DNA of 23,057 nucleotides from JAXGTD01 sp040775095 (GTDB lineage Bacteria; Pseudomonadota; Gammaproteobacteria; Chromatiales; Chromatiaceae), in assembly GCA_040775095.1 (NCBI GenBank), contig JAXGTD010000058.1:1-23057 (forward strand). The letters are read 5' to 3'. Shown here piece after piece: positions 7,423-14,796 of this stretch; the stretch's first letter is position 1, and each line of letters begins with the position of its first letter. A program made the translations under genes and the position numbers. The notes under the pieces were generated by a model. That model was not told the DNA's origin, did not search any database, and was given only the letters and a program-made list of their open reading frames with translations.

Positions 7423-8622
7423 TTACCCGATCAGCCGGCCGACGATGCGGAAACCGGCCAGGTAGGTGCCGATGGCCGAGCCAAGGGTGCTGAATATGAA
7501 CACCAACAGCACCCGCGAGACGCGGTTACGCCACCAGCCGCGCAGGCTGGTGATGTCATCGCGCAGGTGGGCGAAGTCGCCAACGCTCGGGCGGCGCAGC
7601 GAGAGCTCGATCGCGCCGGTGACCATGCCGGCGCCGACGGTCGGGTTCAGCGACGTGAGTGGCGCCGCGCAGAAGGCCCCAAGCACCGTCAGCGGATGGC
7701 CACCGGCGACGACGGTGCCCAGTGCGGAGAGCCCGCCGTTGATCAGAATCCAGTCGGCGACCAGGTTCCACCCCAGCTCGGCGCTCTGGGTGAATCCATA
7801 GGCGAACACGCCAAGAACGACGACGACGACCAGCCACGGCACCAGGTGCCAGCCCCGCGCCGAAGGGGGGACCTGGTCGAGCTCGGCGATCTCCTGATCG
7901 GGCTGACGTTCGCCGTGGGCCAGTTCCCGTCCGATGCCGTTGAGGTGGCCGGCACCGACGACCGCCAACACCCGCTGATAAGCGTGCCGAAGCGCTTCCT
8001 GCCGCAGCCGCGCGGCCATGTAGCGGTCGCGTTCCTCGATCAATGGCAGATACAGCTCACGCCGGTCCTCGGCGAACTCGGCGAACGTGGTCTCCAGCAC
8101 GTCGCCCTGTTTCAGGCGCTCGATCTCGGCCTCGGTCACCTGCTCGCGCGAGAGCATCGCGGCAAGCAGCCCCGAGAACAGGTTCAGGCGCTTCCACCAG
8201 CCGAGGTTGTGGGCGGCGCGCTTGAGCGTGACCCCGATCTCGCGATCGATCAACAGGATCGGCAGCCCCCTGTCCGCGGCCAGGCGAATCGCCATCCGCT
8301 GCTCGGCCCCGGGCTCGATGCCGAACTGGTCGGCGAGGCGTTGCTGATACGCGGAGAGGGCCAGATTTGCGGCGACCATGTATACCCGTTGCTGGCGAAC
8401 CACCGCGAACAGATCCATGTTCTTCAGCGCATCGGGCTCGACAATGGCGTTATAGCGACTGTTGCAGAGCTCGACCGCCACCGCGTCGAACTCCGTCCCA
8501 TCGCCCTCAATGAGTTGCCGGACCTTCTCGGCGCTGGAACGGGAGACGTGGGCGGTGCCGAGCAGCGTGACGCGGGCACCCTCGGTGCGCAGCTCGATCA
8601 AGGGCTCTTCCTGCGGTTCCAT
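7423..8622 (-). CDS. TraB/PrgY-family membrane protein
   Basis: The protein is 399 residues from the ATG at 8620-8622, or 415 from an upstream ATG at 8668-8670. The inner start is preferred because the family homology begins at MEPQEEPL; neither start has a strong ribosome site. The N-terminal half carries the TraB/PrgY/GumN-type motifs: LLGTAHVSRSS (GxxH), AVELCNSRYNAI (conserved Glu and Arg), and VVGAGHLNGIGREL (second GxxH). The C-terminal 150 residues hold several membrane segments (LVPWLVVVVVLGVFAYGF, GGLSALGTVVAGGHPLTVLG, LLVFIFSTLGSAIGTYLAG), the layout of PrgY-like proteins. PrgY lowers the activity of a pheromone peptide in Enterococcus. The role of bacterial chromosomal homologues is not established; a metal-dependent protease-like activity is often proposed. 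The gene converges with the acylase gene and diverges from the small exported protein. Confidence 0.85.
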   Translation of the reverse strand: MEPQEEPLIELRTEGARVTLLGTAHVSRSSAEKVRQLIEGDGTEFDAVAVELCNSRYNAIVEPDALKNMDLFAVVRQQRVYMVAANLALSAYQQRLADQFGIEPGAEQRMAIRLAADRGLPILLIDREIGVTLKRAAHNLGWWKRLNLFSGLLAAMLSREQVTEAEIERLKQGDVLETTFAEFAEDRRELYLPLIEERDRYMAARLRQEALRHAYQRVLAVVGAGHLNGIGRELAHGERQPDQEIAELDQVPPSARGWHLVPWLVVVVVLGVFAYGFTQSAELGWNLVADWILINGGLSALGTVVAGGHPLTVLGAFCAAPLTSLNPTVGAGMVTGAIELSLRRPSVGDFAHLRDDITSLRGWWRNRVSRVLLVFIFSTLGSAIGTYLAGFRIVGRLIG

Positions 8623-8837
8623 CGACGAGGTCTGCTCCCGATATATGTGGTCTGCTGGTGACACAGCCATGGATGATACCCCAGGCGCATGGCAGGTTGG
8701 GCCCGCCAGGGCGGACGGAGCGGACGAAGGCGCTGCGCGAGTGCCGCCACCTGGCGCGCGCGGACATGGCCGCGGGGTTGGTAATCGCTTATGATCCAGG
8801 CAGATTCGCTGCGGTGCAGCGCCACGATCACCCGACG

Positions 8838-9263
8838 ATGAATACGCGCATCGCCTCGAGACTCTTGCTCCTCGTCTCGGCTGTCACCCTGGTCGCGGCG
8901 GCTCCCGGGTGTGGCCGCATCAAGGAGGACAAGAAGGCCATGCTCCTGGAGAGCGCCACCAGCGCCTATCGCCAATCGATCCGCTGGGGCTATTTTCAGT
9001 CGGCGGCGGGATTCGTCCACCCGGACGAACGCGGCGAGATCGACATGGATGCGCTGAACAATGTCCGCGTGACCGGCTACGAGGTCATCCAGCAGCCCGT
9101 GATCGGCGCCAACGATCAGGCCGTGCAGGTAGTGCAGATCGAGTACGTGCTGGACGACCGCCAGACGCTGAAATCGCTTTCGGATCGACAGGTCTGGCGC
9201 TACGACGAGAAAGATGGCGCCTGGTGGCTGCATTCCCCACTCCCGGCCTTTACCCAGGACTGA
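8838..9263 (+). CDS. Small exported (possible lipo-) protein, unknown function
   Basis: This is a 141-residue protein from the ATG at 8838. The N-terminus (RLLLLVSAVTLVAAAPGCG) is a clear signal sequence. The Cys at about residue 25 could be a lipidated cysteine, but the box APGC is atypical, so lipoprotein status is uncertain. The mature part (ESATSAYRQSIRWGYFQSAA, then VTGYEVIQQPV and VQVVQIEYVLDD) looks like a small alpha+beta fold ending in a W-rich strand (DGAWWLHSPLPAF). Similar small proteins sit in many Chromatiales genomes, but I do not recognise a named family. An earlier in-frame ATG at 8769 would add 23 residues before the hydrophobic segment and is less likely. A DUF3301 gene follows after 70 bp, so the two may be co-transcribed. 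Confidence 0.7.
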   Translation: MNTRIASRLLLLVSAVTLVAAAPGCGRIKEDKKAMLLESATSAYRQSIRWGYFQSAAGFVHPDERGEIDMDALNNVRVTGYEVIQQPVIGANDQAVQVVQIEYVLDDRQTLKSLSDRQVWRYDEKDGAWWLHSPLPAFTQD

Positions 9264-9333
9264 GCGTGACGCGGGCCCACGGGGTAGAAACCCGCCGCGC
9301 CCGGCCGACACCGACACGCTCGCCTGACCCGCG

Positions 9334-9657
9334 GTGATCTCCATCGACGCCCTGACCACGATCCTGCTGCTGCTATTGATCGGCTGGTTCTGGCTCGATT
9401 CGTTGCGGGCGCGGGAGACGGCCATCGTGCTCTCGCGCCGGGCCTGCGAAGCGCGCGGCGTGCAGTTCCTGGATCAGGCCGTCGCGCTGCGCCGTATCGG
9501 GTTGCGATGGACGCGGCAGGGTGTCCGGCTGCGGCGCGTCTACAGGTTCGAGTACAGCGAGGAGGGTACCGGCCGGAGCATGGGGTACCTGGTCTTGCGG
9601 GGTCTGGTGTTGGAGGAGCTGAGCCTGGGGCTGCCATCACGGACCAGCGATGCCTGA
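9334..9657 (+). CDS. DUF3301 domain-containing protein
   Basis: This is a 107-residue protein with a GTG start at 9334. One membrane segment (residues about 6-22, ALTTILLLLLIGWFWLDSL) is followed by a basic cytoplasmic domain with the DUF3301 pattern: ARETAIVLSRRACEARGVQF, then FLDQAVALRRIGLRW and a RRVYRFEYSEEG strand. The function of this family is unknown. No Shine-Dalgarno is obvious, but the start places the membrane helix at the N-terminus as in relatives. The gene ends 18 bp from the convergent sspB. Confidence 0.8.
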   Translation: MISIDALTTILLLLLIGWFWLDSLRARETAIVLSRRACEARGVQFLDQAVALRRIGLRWTRQGVRLRRVYRFEYSEEGTGRSMGYLVLRGLVLEELSLGLPSRTSDA

Positions 9658-9675
9658 AATCGCCGGCCGCGCCGT

Positions 9676-10092
9676 CTATTTGACAATGCGCAGCGCCGGC
9701 CGGTCCGGTTTCTTGTCCTTGCCGTCCGCCGCGGTCGGCTCGGGCTCGGCGGCCTCGGTCGCATCGCTGAGCTCGGTGTCCGGCTCGTCATCCGGGAACA
9801 GCATGCCGTGCCCGTTCTCCCGTGCGTACAGACCAAGCACGGCCCGCGGCGGCAACTCCACCTGGCGGGCAACCCCCCCGAAACGGGCCGAGAACGAGAT
9901 CAGATCATTCCCGATGACCAGCCCGTTAACAGCACTGGGGGCGACGTTGAGCACGATACGCCCCTCTTCCACGAACTCCCGCGGCACCGTCGCGCCGGGG
10001 TGCTCGGCATCCACCAGCAAATGGGGGGTCATGCCATTGTCCAGGATCCACTCGAAGAGGGCCCGGATCAGGTAGGGTCGGTTCGAGGTCAT
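9676..10092 (-). CDS. sspB: ClpXP protease specificity-enhancing factor SspB
   Basis: This is a 138-residue protein starting at ATG 10090-10092. SspB binds ssrA-tagged and some other substrates and tethers them to ClpX for degradation in the cytoplasm. The conserved fold is visible from SNRPYLIRALFEWILDNGMT, through TPHLLVDAEHPGATVP and VLNVAPSAVNGLVIGND, to FSARFGG. A flexible acidic linker (about residues 100-128) follows and ends in RPALRIVK, the short C-terminal ClpX-binding motif also present in Escherichia coli SspB. It is somewhat shorter than the E. coli protein (165 residues), mainly in the linker. It lies downstream of sspA with 103 bp between, the usual order. Confidence 0.95.
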   Translation of the reverse strand: MTSNRPYLIRALFEWILDNGMTPHLLVDAEHPGATVPREFVEEGRIVLNVAPSAVNGLVIGNDLISFSARFGGVARQVELPPRAVLGLYARENGHGMLFPDDEPDTELSDATEAAEPEPTAADGKDKKPDRPALRIVK

Positions 10093-10177
10093 GTTCGGTC
10101 GCTAGTCAGCCGCGTTGCGGTACGCTGTTGCGCGCCCTGGGGGATCCGAGTAGCCAACACTAGCCCAGATTCCATGG

Positions 10178-10194
10178 GGGCGCCAGGGGCGCCC
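10178..10194 (-). terminator. GC-rich hairpin just after the sspA stop
   Basis: GGGCGCC (10178-10184) and GGCGCCC (10188-10194) form a perfect 7-bp stem with a 3-base loop, two bases past the sspA stop codon (10196-10198). Without a T-run it may attenuate or stabilise the sspA transcript end rather than stop transcription into sspB. Confidence 0.4.
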
Positions 10195-10195
10195 A

Positions 10196-10825
10196 TCATG
10201 CGAGGCGGGTCACCATCTCGCGTTCGGTCTCGGTAAGGCTCTTACGGAACGACGGCCATTCGAAGATACGGGCCGCGTATTCCTTCACCGCGGAGGCCGA
10301 CGATGGCAGCTCGATGCCTAGCGCGGGCAGGCGCCAGAGCATTGGCGCGACACAACAGTCGACCAGCGAGAAGTCGTCATTCATGAAGAATCGGTTGGCA
10401 CCAAAGATCGGGGCCGTCGCGACCAGGCTTTCCCGCAGCTCCTTGCGCGCCCGCCCCGCGTCATTGGCCGCACCGTGGGTGATCCGGTCCATCAGCGCGT
10501 ACCAGTCGCGGTCGATCCGATACATGAACAGCCGGGCGCTTGCCCGTGCCACCGGGTCGACCGGCAGCAGCGGCGGGTGCGGAAACCGCTCGTCGAGATA
10601 CTCCATGATGATGCGCGACTCGTAGAGCCGCAGCTCACGGTCGACCAGGGTCGGGACCGTCCCGTAGGGGTTGAAGTCCAGCACCTCGTCGGGCAACGCC
10701 CGGGCATCGACGTCGACAATGTCGACGGCGATCTTCTTCTCGGCGAGCACCATGCGAACCCGATGGCATTTTGGACATCCAGGATCGGAAAACAACGTCA
10801 TAGTCGATCGTCTGCTCGCAGCCAC
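10196..10825 (-). CDS. sspA: Stringent starvation protein A (GST-fold)
   Basis: SspA binds RNA polymerase and changes promoter use in stationary phase and starvation. It has a glutathione-S-transferase fold but is not a transferase. I place the start at a GTG (10823-10825), giving 209 residues that begin MAASRRSTMTLFSDPG. This matches the E. coli pattern (MAVAANKRSVMTLFS), and an AAAAGGAAA stretch lies upstream. The ATG at 10801 would remove eight residues. The thioredoxin-like half runs to LYESRIIMEYLDERFPHPPL; the helical half follows (residues about 95-200). The first helix carries CPKCHRVR, a CxxC where E. coli SspA has none. It lies downstream of petC, as is common in beta- and gammaproteobacteria. 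Confidence 0.93.
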   Translation of the reverse strand: MAASRRSTMTLFSDPGCPKCHRVRMVLAEKKIAVDIVDVDARALPDEVLDFNPYGTVPTLVDRELRLYESRIIMEYLDERFPHPPLLPVDPVARASARLFMYRIDRDWYALMDRITHGAANDAGRARKELRESLVATAPIFGANRFFMNDDFSLVDCCVAPMLWRLPALGIELPSSASAVKEYAARIFEWPSFRKSLTETEREMVTRLA

Positions 10826-10956
10826 CGGCTGGTGTTTCCTTTTCGATGCCCGAGGGACCAACACGATCGACCGGGCGGACCAGAAGAGATGAGACCGGAA
10901 CCAGGCCGTGACCGCGGCGGTTTGCCAGGTTCCGAGACGGGTAGACCGGTCACATG

Positions 10957-10962
10957 AGGATA
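10957..10962 (-). promoter_or_regulatory. Possible -10 box upstream of sspA
   Basis: The minus strand reads TATCCT about 130 bp upstream of the sspA GTG, in the 234-bp petC-sspA gap. No convincing -35 is seen. An sspA-specific promoter is plausible because the gap is much larger than the pet gene junctions. Confidence 0.2.
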
Positions 10963-11059
10963 CACGGATTTCAGGCTGTTGGTGGAAGGAAACCGCGCGC
11001 ACGCCCCCCAAGCCTGGCCCCGCGCGTCCTTGCGCGTCTCGTCATGCTCTTGCCCGGGC

Positions 11060-11800
11060 TCAGTGGACGTCTTTCCAGAACTCCTTCTTCATCAGGAACG
11101 CCAGCACGAACAGCACGCCCAGGAAGATCAGCACGTAGATCCCGAGCTGCTGGCGCTCCAATTTGACCGGCTCGCCGACATAGGTCAGGAAGTTGGTCAG
11201 ATCGCGCACCATGGCGTCGAAGTCCTCTTGGGAGAGCAGGCCCGGCTCGACCAGCTCGACCCCGATCACGTGCGGCTTCGCACCTGGCTCCGCGTTATGG
11301 GCCTCTGCCAGGACGGGGGCCTGTATACCCTGCAGACCGACGAATGGATCCGGCATGCCCACGTCAGGGAATACGAGATTGTTGACCCCATAGGGGCGAC
11401 TGGGATCGGTATAGAACGACTTCAGATAGGTATAGACCCAGTCGGGGCTGCGCCAGCGTGTCACGAGCGTCAGGTCCGGAACCGCGGTGCCAAACCATTG
11501 CACACCATCGTCCGGACGCATCGCGTTGGCCATCAGGTCTCCGGGCTTGACACCGCCGAAGAGGAAGTGCTCGCTCAGATCCGCGTCTGAGATACCCAGG
11601 TCGACCGCCATGCGGCCATAGCGCATGTACTGTAGGGAATGGCATCCCATGCAGTAGTCCACGAAGTACTGCGCGCCACGCTGCAGCGATTCGTGATCCT
11701 TGAGATCGATCTGCGCATCCTGAAGCGGGGGCCCGCCTTCACTGGCGAAACCCACCAGCGGCGCAAGCAGCAAAGCGATTGCAACAATGGCCTTTCTCAT
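11060..11800 (-). CDS. petC: Ubiquinol-cytochrome c reductase, cytochrome c1 subunit
   Basis: This 246-residue cytochrome c1 receives electrons from the Rieske centre of the bc1 complex and passes them to a soluble or membrane cytochrome c. It has a cleavable signal peptide (MRKAIVAIALLLAPLVGFAS). The covalent haem site CMGCH lies at residues 50-54, in the family context DYCMGCHSLQYMRYGR. The periplasmic domain includes DLTLVTRWRSPDWVYTYLKS. One C-terminal membrane anchor (LGIYVLIFLGVLFVLAFLMK) ends in KKEFWKDVH. The length fits proteobacterial cytochrome c1. Its ATG overlaps the petB stop by four bases (ATGA at 11797-11800), which indicates translational coupling. Confidence 0.97.
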   Translation of the reverse strand: MRKAIVAIALLLAPLVGFASEGGPPLQDAQIDLKDHESLQRGAQYFVDYCMGCHSLQYMRYGRMAVDLGISDADLSEHFLFGGVKPGDLMANAMRPDDGVQWFGTAVPDLTLVTRWRSPDWVYTYLKSFYTDPSRPYGVNNLVFPDVGMPDPFVGLQGIQAPVLAEAHNAEPGAKPHVIGVELVEPGLLSQEDFDAMVRDLTNFLTYVGEPVKLERQQLGIYVLIFLGVLFVLAFLMKKEFWKDVH

Positions 11801-13038
11801 GACGTTACCCTTTCCGGAACTGGCTTGGTCTTATCGATCGCGCTATAGATCGGCATCAACAGGAAGAATGCGAAATACAGTACCGTGAAGATTCGCGCCA
11901 ACAGCGTGTAGAGGTCCGATACCGGCTTCATGCCCAGATACGCGAGCGCGACGAACGAAACGGCGAAGATCCCGAGCGCGACGCGGAAGATGGGGCCCTT
12001 GTAGCGCATGGACTTTACGGGGCTGCGGTCGAGCCAAGGCAGAACGAACAGGATCGCGATGGCACCAAACATGACCGCCACGCCGGGGAACTGGGAACCC
12101 GCAATCGGCGGCACCGCGCGCAACATCGCGTAGTAGGGCGTGAAATACCAGACCGGGGCGATGTGGGCGGGCGTCTTCAGCGGATCGGCCGGCTGGAAGT
12201 TGGGGGCCTCGAGGAACATACCGCCAAAGTCAGGGGCGAAGAAGATGATCGCCGAGAAGATGGCGAGAAAGACCACGACGCCGACGGTGTCCTTGACCGT
12301 GTAGTACGGATGGAAAGGAATGCCGTCCAGCGGGATCCCGTTCTTGTCCTTCTTCTCCTTGATCTCGATGCCGTCGGGGTTGTTCGAGCCGACACGGTGC
12401 AGCGCGACGAGATGCAGGAATACCAGTCCGACAAGCAGGAACGGCACCAGAAAATGGAACGCGAAGAAACGGTTCAGGGTGACGTCGCTGATGACATAGT
12501 CGCCGCGGACCCAGACCGACAGGTCTTCGCCCACGCCGGGCACCGCCGCGAACAGGTTCACGATGACCTGCGCCCCCCAGTAGGACATCTGGCCCCAGGG
12601 CAACAGATAGCCAAAGAAGGCCGTGGCCATCATGGCCAGGTAGATCACCATGCCGATGATCCACAGCAGCTCGCGCGGCTTGCGGTAGGAGCCCCACAGC
12701 AGGCCCCGGAACATGTGCAGGTAGATGACGATGAAGAACGCCGAGGCGCCAGTGGAGTGGATGTAGCGGATCAGCCAACCCCAATTCACGTCACGCATGA
12801 TGTACTCGATCGACGCGAACGCGGCGTCGGCCGAGGGTTTGTAGGACATTGCCAGCCACAGTCCGCTGATGATCTGGATCACCAGCACGGTGATGGCGAG
12901 CGAGCCGAAAAAGGACCAGAAATTGAGGTTCTTCGGCGCGTAGTATTGGGCTAGATGCTCGTTCCAGACCTTGGTGACGGGGAAACGCTTGTCGATCCAG
13001 CCAAGGAAGCCGGTGGCTTCAGTCGTATCAGCACTCAT
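11797..13038 (-). CDS. petB: Cytochrome b of the bc1 complex
   Basis: This 413-residue integral membrane subunit holds haems bL and bH and both quinone sites. About eight membrane helices are visible, starting with FFGSLAITVLVIQIISGLWLAMSYKPS. Haem-ligand histidine helices include SAFFIVIYLHMFRGLLWGS and FFAFHFLVPFLLVGLVFLHL. The quinol-oxidation loop reads PVWY at residues 295-298 (AHIAPVWYFTPYYAMLRAVP), where mitochondria and alphaproteobacteria have PEWY. The ATG shares its A with the petA stop (TGATG at 13036-13040), so petA and petB are coupled. The size is that of proteobacterial full-length cytochrome b, not the split b6/subunit IV type. Confidence 0.97.
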   Translation of the reverse strand: MSADTTEATGFLGWIDKRFPVTKVWNEHLAQYYAPKNLNFWSFFGSLAITVLVIQIISGLWLAMSYKPSADAAFASIEYIMRDVNWGWLIRYIHSTGASAFFIVIYLHMFRGLLWGSYRKPRELLWIIGMVIYLAMMATAFFGYLLPWGQMSYWGAQVIVNLFAAVPGVGEDLSVWVRGDYVISDVTLNRFFAFHFLVPFLLVGLVFLHLVALHRVGSNNPDGIEIKEKKDKNGIPLDGIPFHPYYTVKDTVGVVVFLAIFSAIIFFAPDFGGMFLEAPNFQPADPLKTPAHIAPVWYFTPYYAMLRAVPPIAGSQFPGVAVMFGAIAILFVLPWLDRSPVKSMRYKGPIFRVALGIFAVSFVALAYLGMKPVSDLYTLLARIFTVLYFAFFLLMPIYSAIDKTKPVPERVTS

Positions 13039-13631
13039 CAGGCCGTTGCTCCATCCGCGCCCACCAGGACGGTGGTGTCATTGAGGTAGGTGTGTTTCGG
13101 GATAACCAGGTTGGTCGGTGCCGGCACCCCCTTGAAAACACGGCCAGCCAGATCGAACTTCGAACCGTGGCAAGGACAGAACCAGCCCCCTTTCCAGCCG
13201 GAGCCCAGATCCTCGGGAGCCACCTCCGGACGATAGGTCGGAGAGCATCCCAGATGGGTGCAGATGCCGATGGCCACGAAGTAGGTCGGCTTGATGGAGC
13301 GGGTCGGGTTCTTGCAGTTTTCGGGCTGAATCGAACCGAGCGACTCCGGATCCGCCAGCTTCGGATCGTTGGTCGGCAGATCCGCGAGCATCTCCGGGGT
13401 CCGATAGACGACCCAGATCGGCTGCCCACGCCATTTGACGCGGAGCAGCGCCCCCGGCTCCAGGCGGGCAATGTCCGCCTCGACCGGGGCACCGGCAGCC
13501 CGGGCCTTGGCACTCGGATTCATCGACGAAATGAATGGAACGGCGACGAAACCGGCACCAACGGCACCGACAACGCTCGTTGCGGCGACGAGCACCCGTC
13601 TCCGCCTTTTATCCACGCCTTGTGCGTTCAT
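13038..13631 (-). CDS. petA: Ubiquinol-cytochrome c reductase iron-sulfur (Rieske) subunit
   Basis: This is a 197-residue Rieske protein that takes the first electron from quinol at the Qo site. The N-terminus (GVDKRRRRVLVAATSVVGAV) is an uncleaved twin-arginine signal anchor, as is usual for this subunit. The two cluster boxes are CTHLGC (residues 124-129) and CPCHGS (152-157). By family knowledge Cys124, His126, Cys152 and His155 bind the 2Fe-2S cluster, and Cys129 and Cys154 form a disulfide. The C-terminus has the usual GRVFKGVPAPTNLVIP. It is the first gene of the petABC operon; ribosomal genes rplM-rpsI, which often precede it in relatives, are not upstream here. Confidence 0.97.
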   Translation of the reverse strand: MNAQGVDKRRRRVLVAATSVVGAVGAGFVAVPFISSMNPSAKARAAGAPVEADIARLEPGALLRVKWRGQPIWVVYRTPEMLADLPTNDPKLADPESLGSIQPENCKNPTRSIKPTYFVAIGICTHLGCSPTYRPEVAPEDLGSGWKGGWFCPCHGSKFDLAGRVFKGVPAPTNLVIPKHTYLNDTTVLVGADGATA

Positions 13632-13926
13632 GTTTCTTGACGACCCCCGCTAGGCTCAAGGACCGACGCCCGGGCAGGGGCAATCGGATGATCCGGAAAA
13701 TAGAAAATTAAGTATATCGGGAAGCACTACTGCAGATTCGATCGCGCATTGTCTATGATCGCGACCGTTGCGGTCAAGGAAGACCCTATGGCCAGAAGGG
13801 ATTGATCGGCCCGGACGGGCCCCGTCCCGGGCCTCAGGCCGGCGTTCGCGTAGGCGCGATCGGGCGCCCCGAGACCTGTCGGATCGAAGACGGCGCCCGG
13901 ATTTTCCGGCGGCGGCCGCCCCGGCG
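13632..13926. other. petA upstream region with an AT-rich tract and a strong hairpin
   Basis: No gene is supported in these 295 bp between petA and the Nif3-like gene. An AT-rich tract at 13695-13718, rare in this GC-rich sequence, contains a minus-strand TATACT (13711-13716) and probably holds the petABC promoter. No -35 is clear. An 11-bp hairpin with one bulged base at 13808-13833 lies 94 bp past the Nif3-like stop and may mark the end of that transcript. Confidence 0.4.
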
Positions 13927-14685
13927 TCAGACCGGATTGGGCAGATCGACGAACTGGTGCGAGAGCCCGAATTGCGTCGACAGGTGCGCGCCGAGGGCCT
14001 CGACTCCATAGCGCTCGGTGGCGTGATGTCCAGCGCCAAAATAGTCGATGCCAAGCTCCCTGGCCAAGTGCGTGGTCTGCTCTGAGACCTCACCGCTGAG
14101 ATAGGCGTCGACCCCCAATGCGGCGGCCTGCTCAATGTAGCCCTGCGCCGCCCCGGTGCACCAGGCGATGGTCCTGATCGGCGCCTCCCGCCCCGCCAGA
14201 TGCAGCGGTGCCCGCCGCAGCGCCGCCGCGATCTCGCCGGCCAGCTCGGCGCCGGAGGGCTGGCGCCCCAGCTCGCCGCGCCAGAGCAGGCTGCCGCCGG
14301 GTTCGTCGGCGAGCGGGCGCGGGGCATCGATACCCAGCACGCGTGCGAGTTGACGGTTGTTTCCCAGCACCGGATGCGCGTCCAGCGGCAAGTGGTACGC
14401 CAGCAGCGAGACTCCGGCGCGCATCAAGGCCGCCACGCGCCGACCCTTGGGACCGAGCAGGCGCAGATCATCGCCCTTCCAGAACAGTCCGTGATGCACC
14501 AGTACGGCGTCTGCACCGTCGGCGATCGCGGCATCGATCAGCGCCTGACTGGCCGTCACGCCACTGACCAGCCGGCCCACTGGCCGGTCGCCTTCCACCT
14601 GCAACCCGTTTGGGCAATAGTCGCTGAACGCGGATGCCCCGAGGAGGCTGTCACAATAGTCGGCAAGGGTGTGGATATCGAGCAC
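13927..14685 (-). CDS. Nif3-like dinuclear metal centre protein (YbgI family)
   Basis: The protein has 252 residues from a GTG at 14683-14685, matching the usual length of about 250 for the YbgI/Nif3 family. These form toroidal hexamers with two metal ions per subunit; their reaction is unclear, with hydrolase and GTP-cyclohydrolase-like roles proposed. Family motifs are present: DYCPNGLQVEG near residues 22-32, DAVLVHHGLFW with the His64-His65 pair, LLAYHLPLDAHP, and GHHATERYGVEALG near the C-terminus, giving the metal-binding His and Glu. An in-frame ATG at 14763 would add 26 residues of basic, proline-rich sequence without homology, so GTG is preferred despite a weak ribosome site. It is divergent from the DegS/AlgW-type protease, a neighbour pairing also known in pseudomonads. 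Confidence 0.88.
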   Translation of the reverse strand: MLDIHTLADYCDSLLGASAFSDYCPNGLQVEGDRPVGRLVSGVTASQALIDAAIADGADAVLVHHGLFWKGDDLRLLGPKGRRVAALMRAGVSLLAYHLPLDAHPVLGNNRQLARVLGIDAPRPLADEPGGSLLWRGELGRQPSGAELAGEIAAALRRAPLHLAGREAPIRTIAWCTGAAQGYIEQAAALGVDAYLSGEVSEQTTHLARELGIDYFGAGHHATERYGVEALGAHLSTQFGLSHQFVDLPNPV

Positions 14686-14796
14686 GGCAGCGGTCGGATC
14701 GGGGCAGCGGGCGGGGTCCGCCCGGGGCCGGGATGGGCCCACGGCGCGGCGACAGACCGCCATGCGTTTGCAATGCCAACATGATAGCGTAGGCAC

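Noticed and set aside
7567..8661. Plus-strand open frame opposite the TraB-family gene
   Set aside because: The minus frame carries the GxxH motifs and membrane segments; the plus frame shows no domain.
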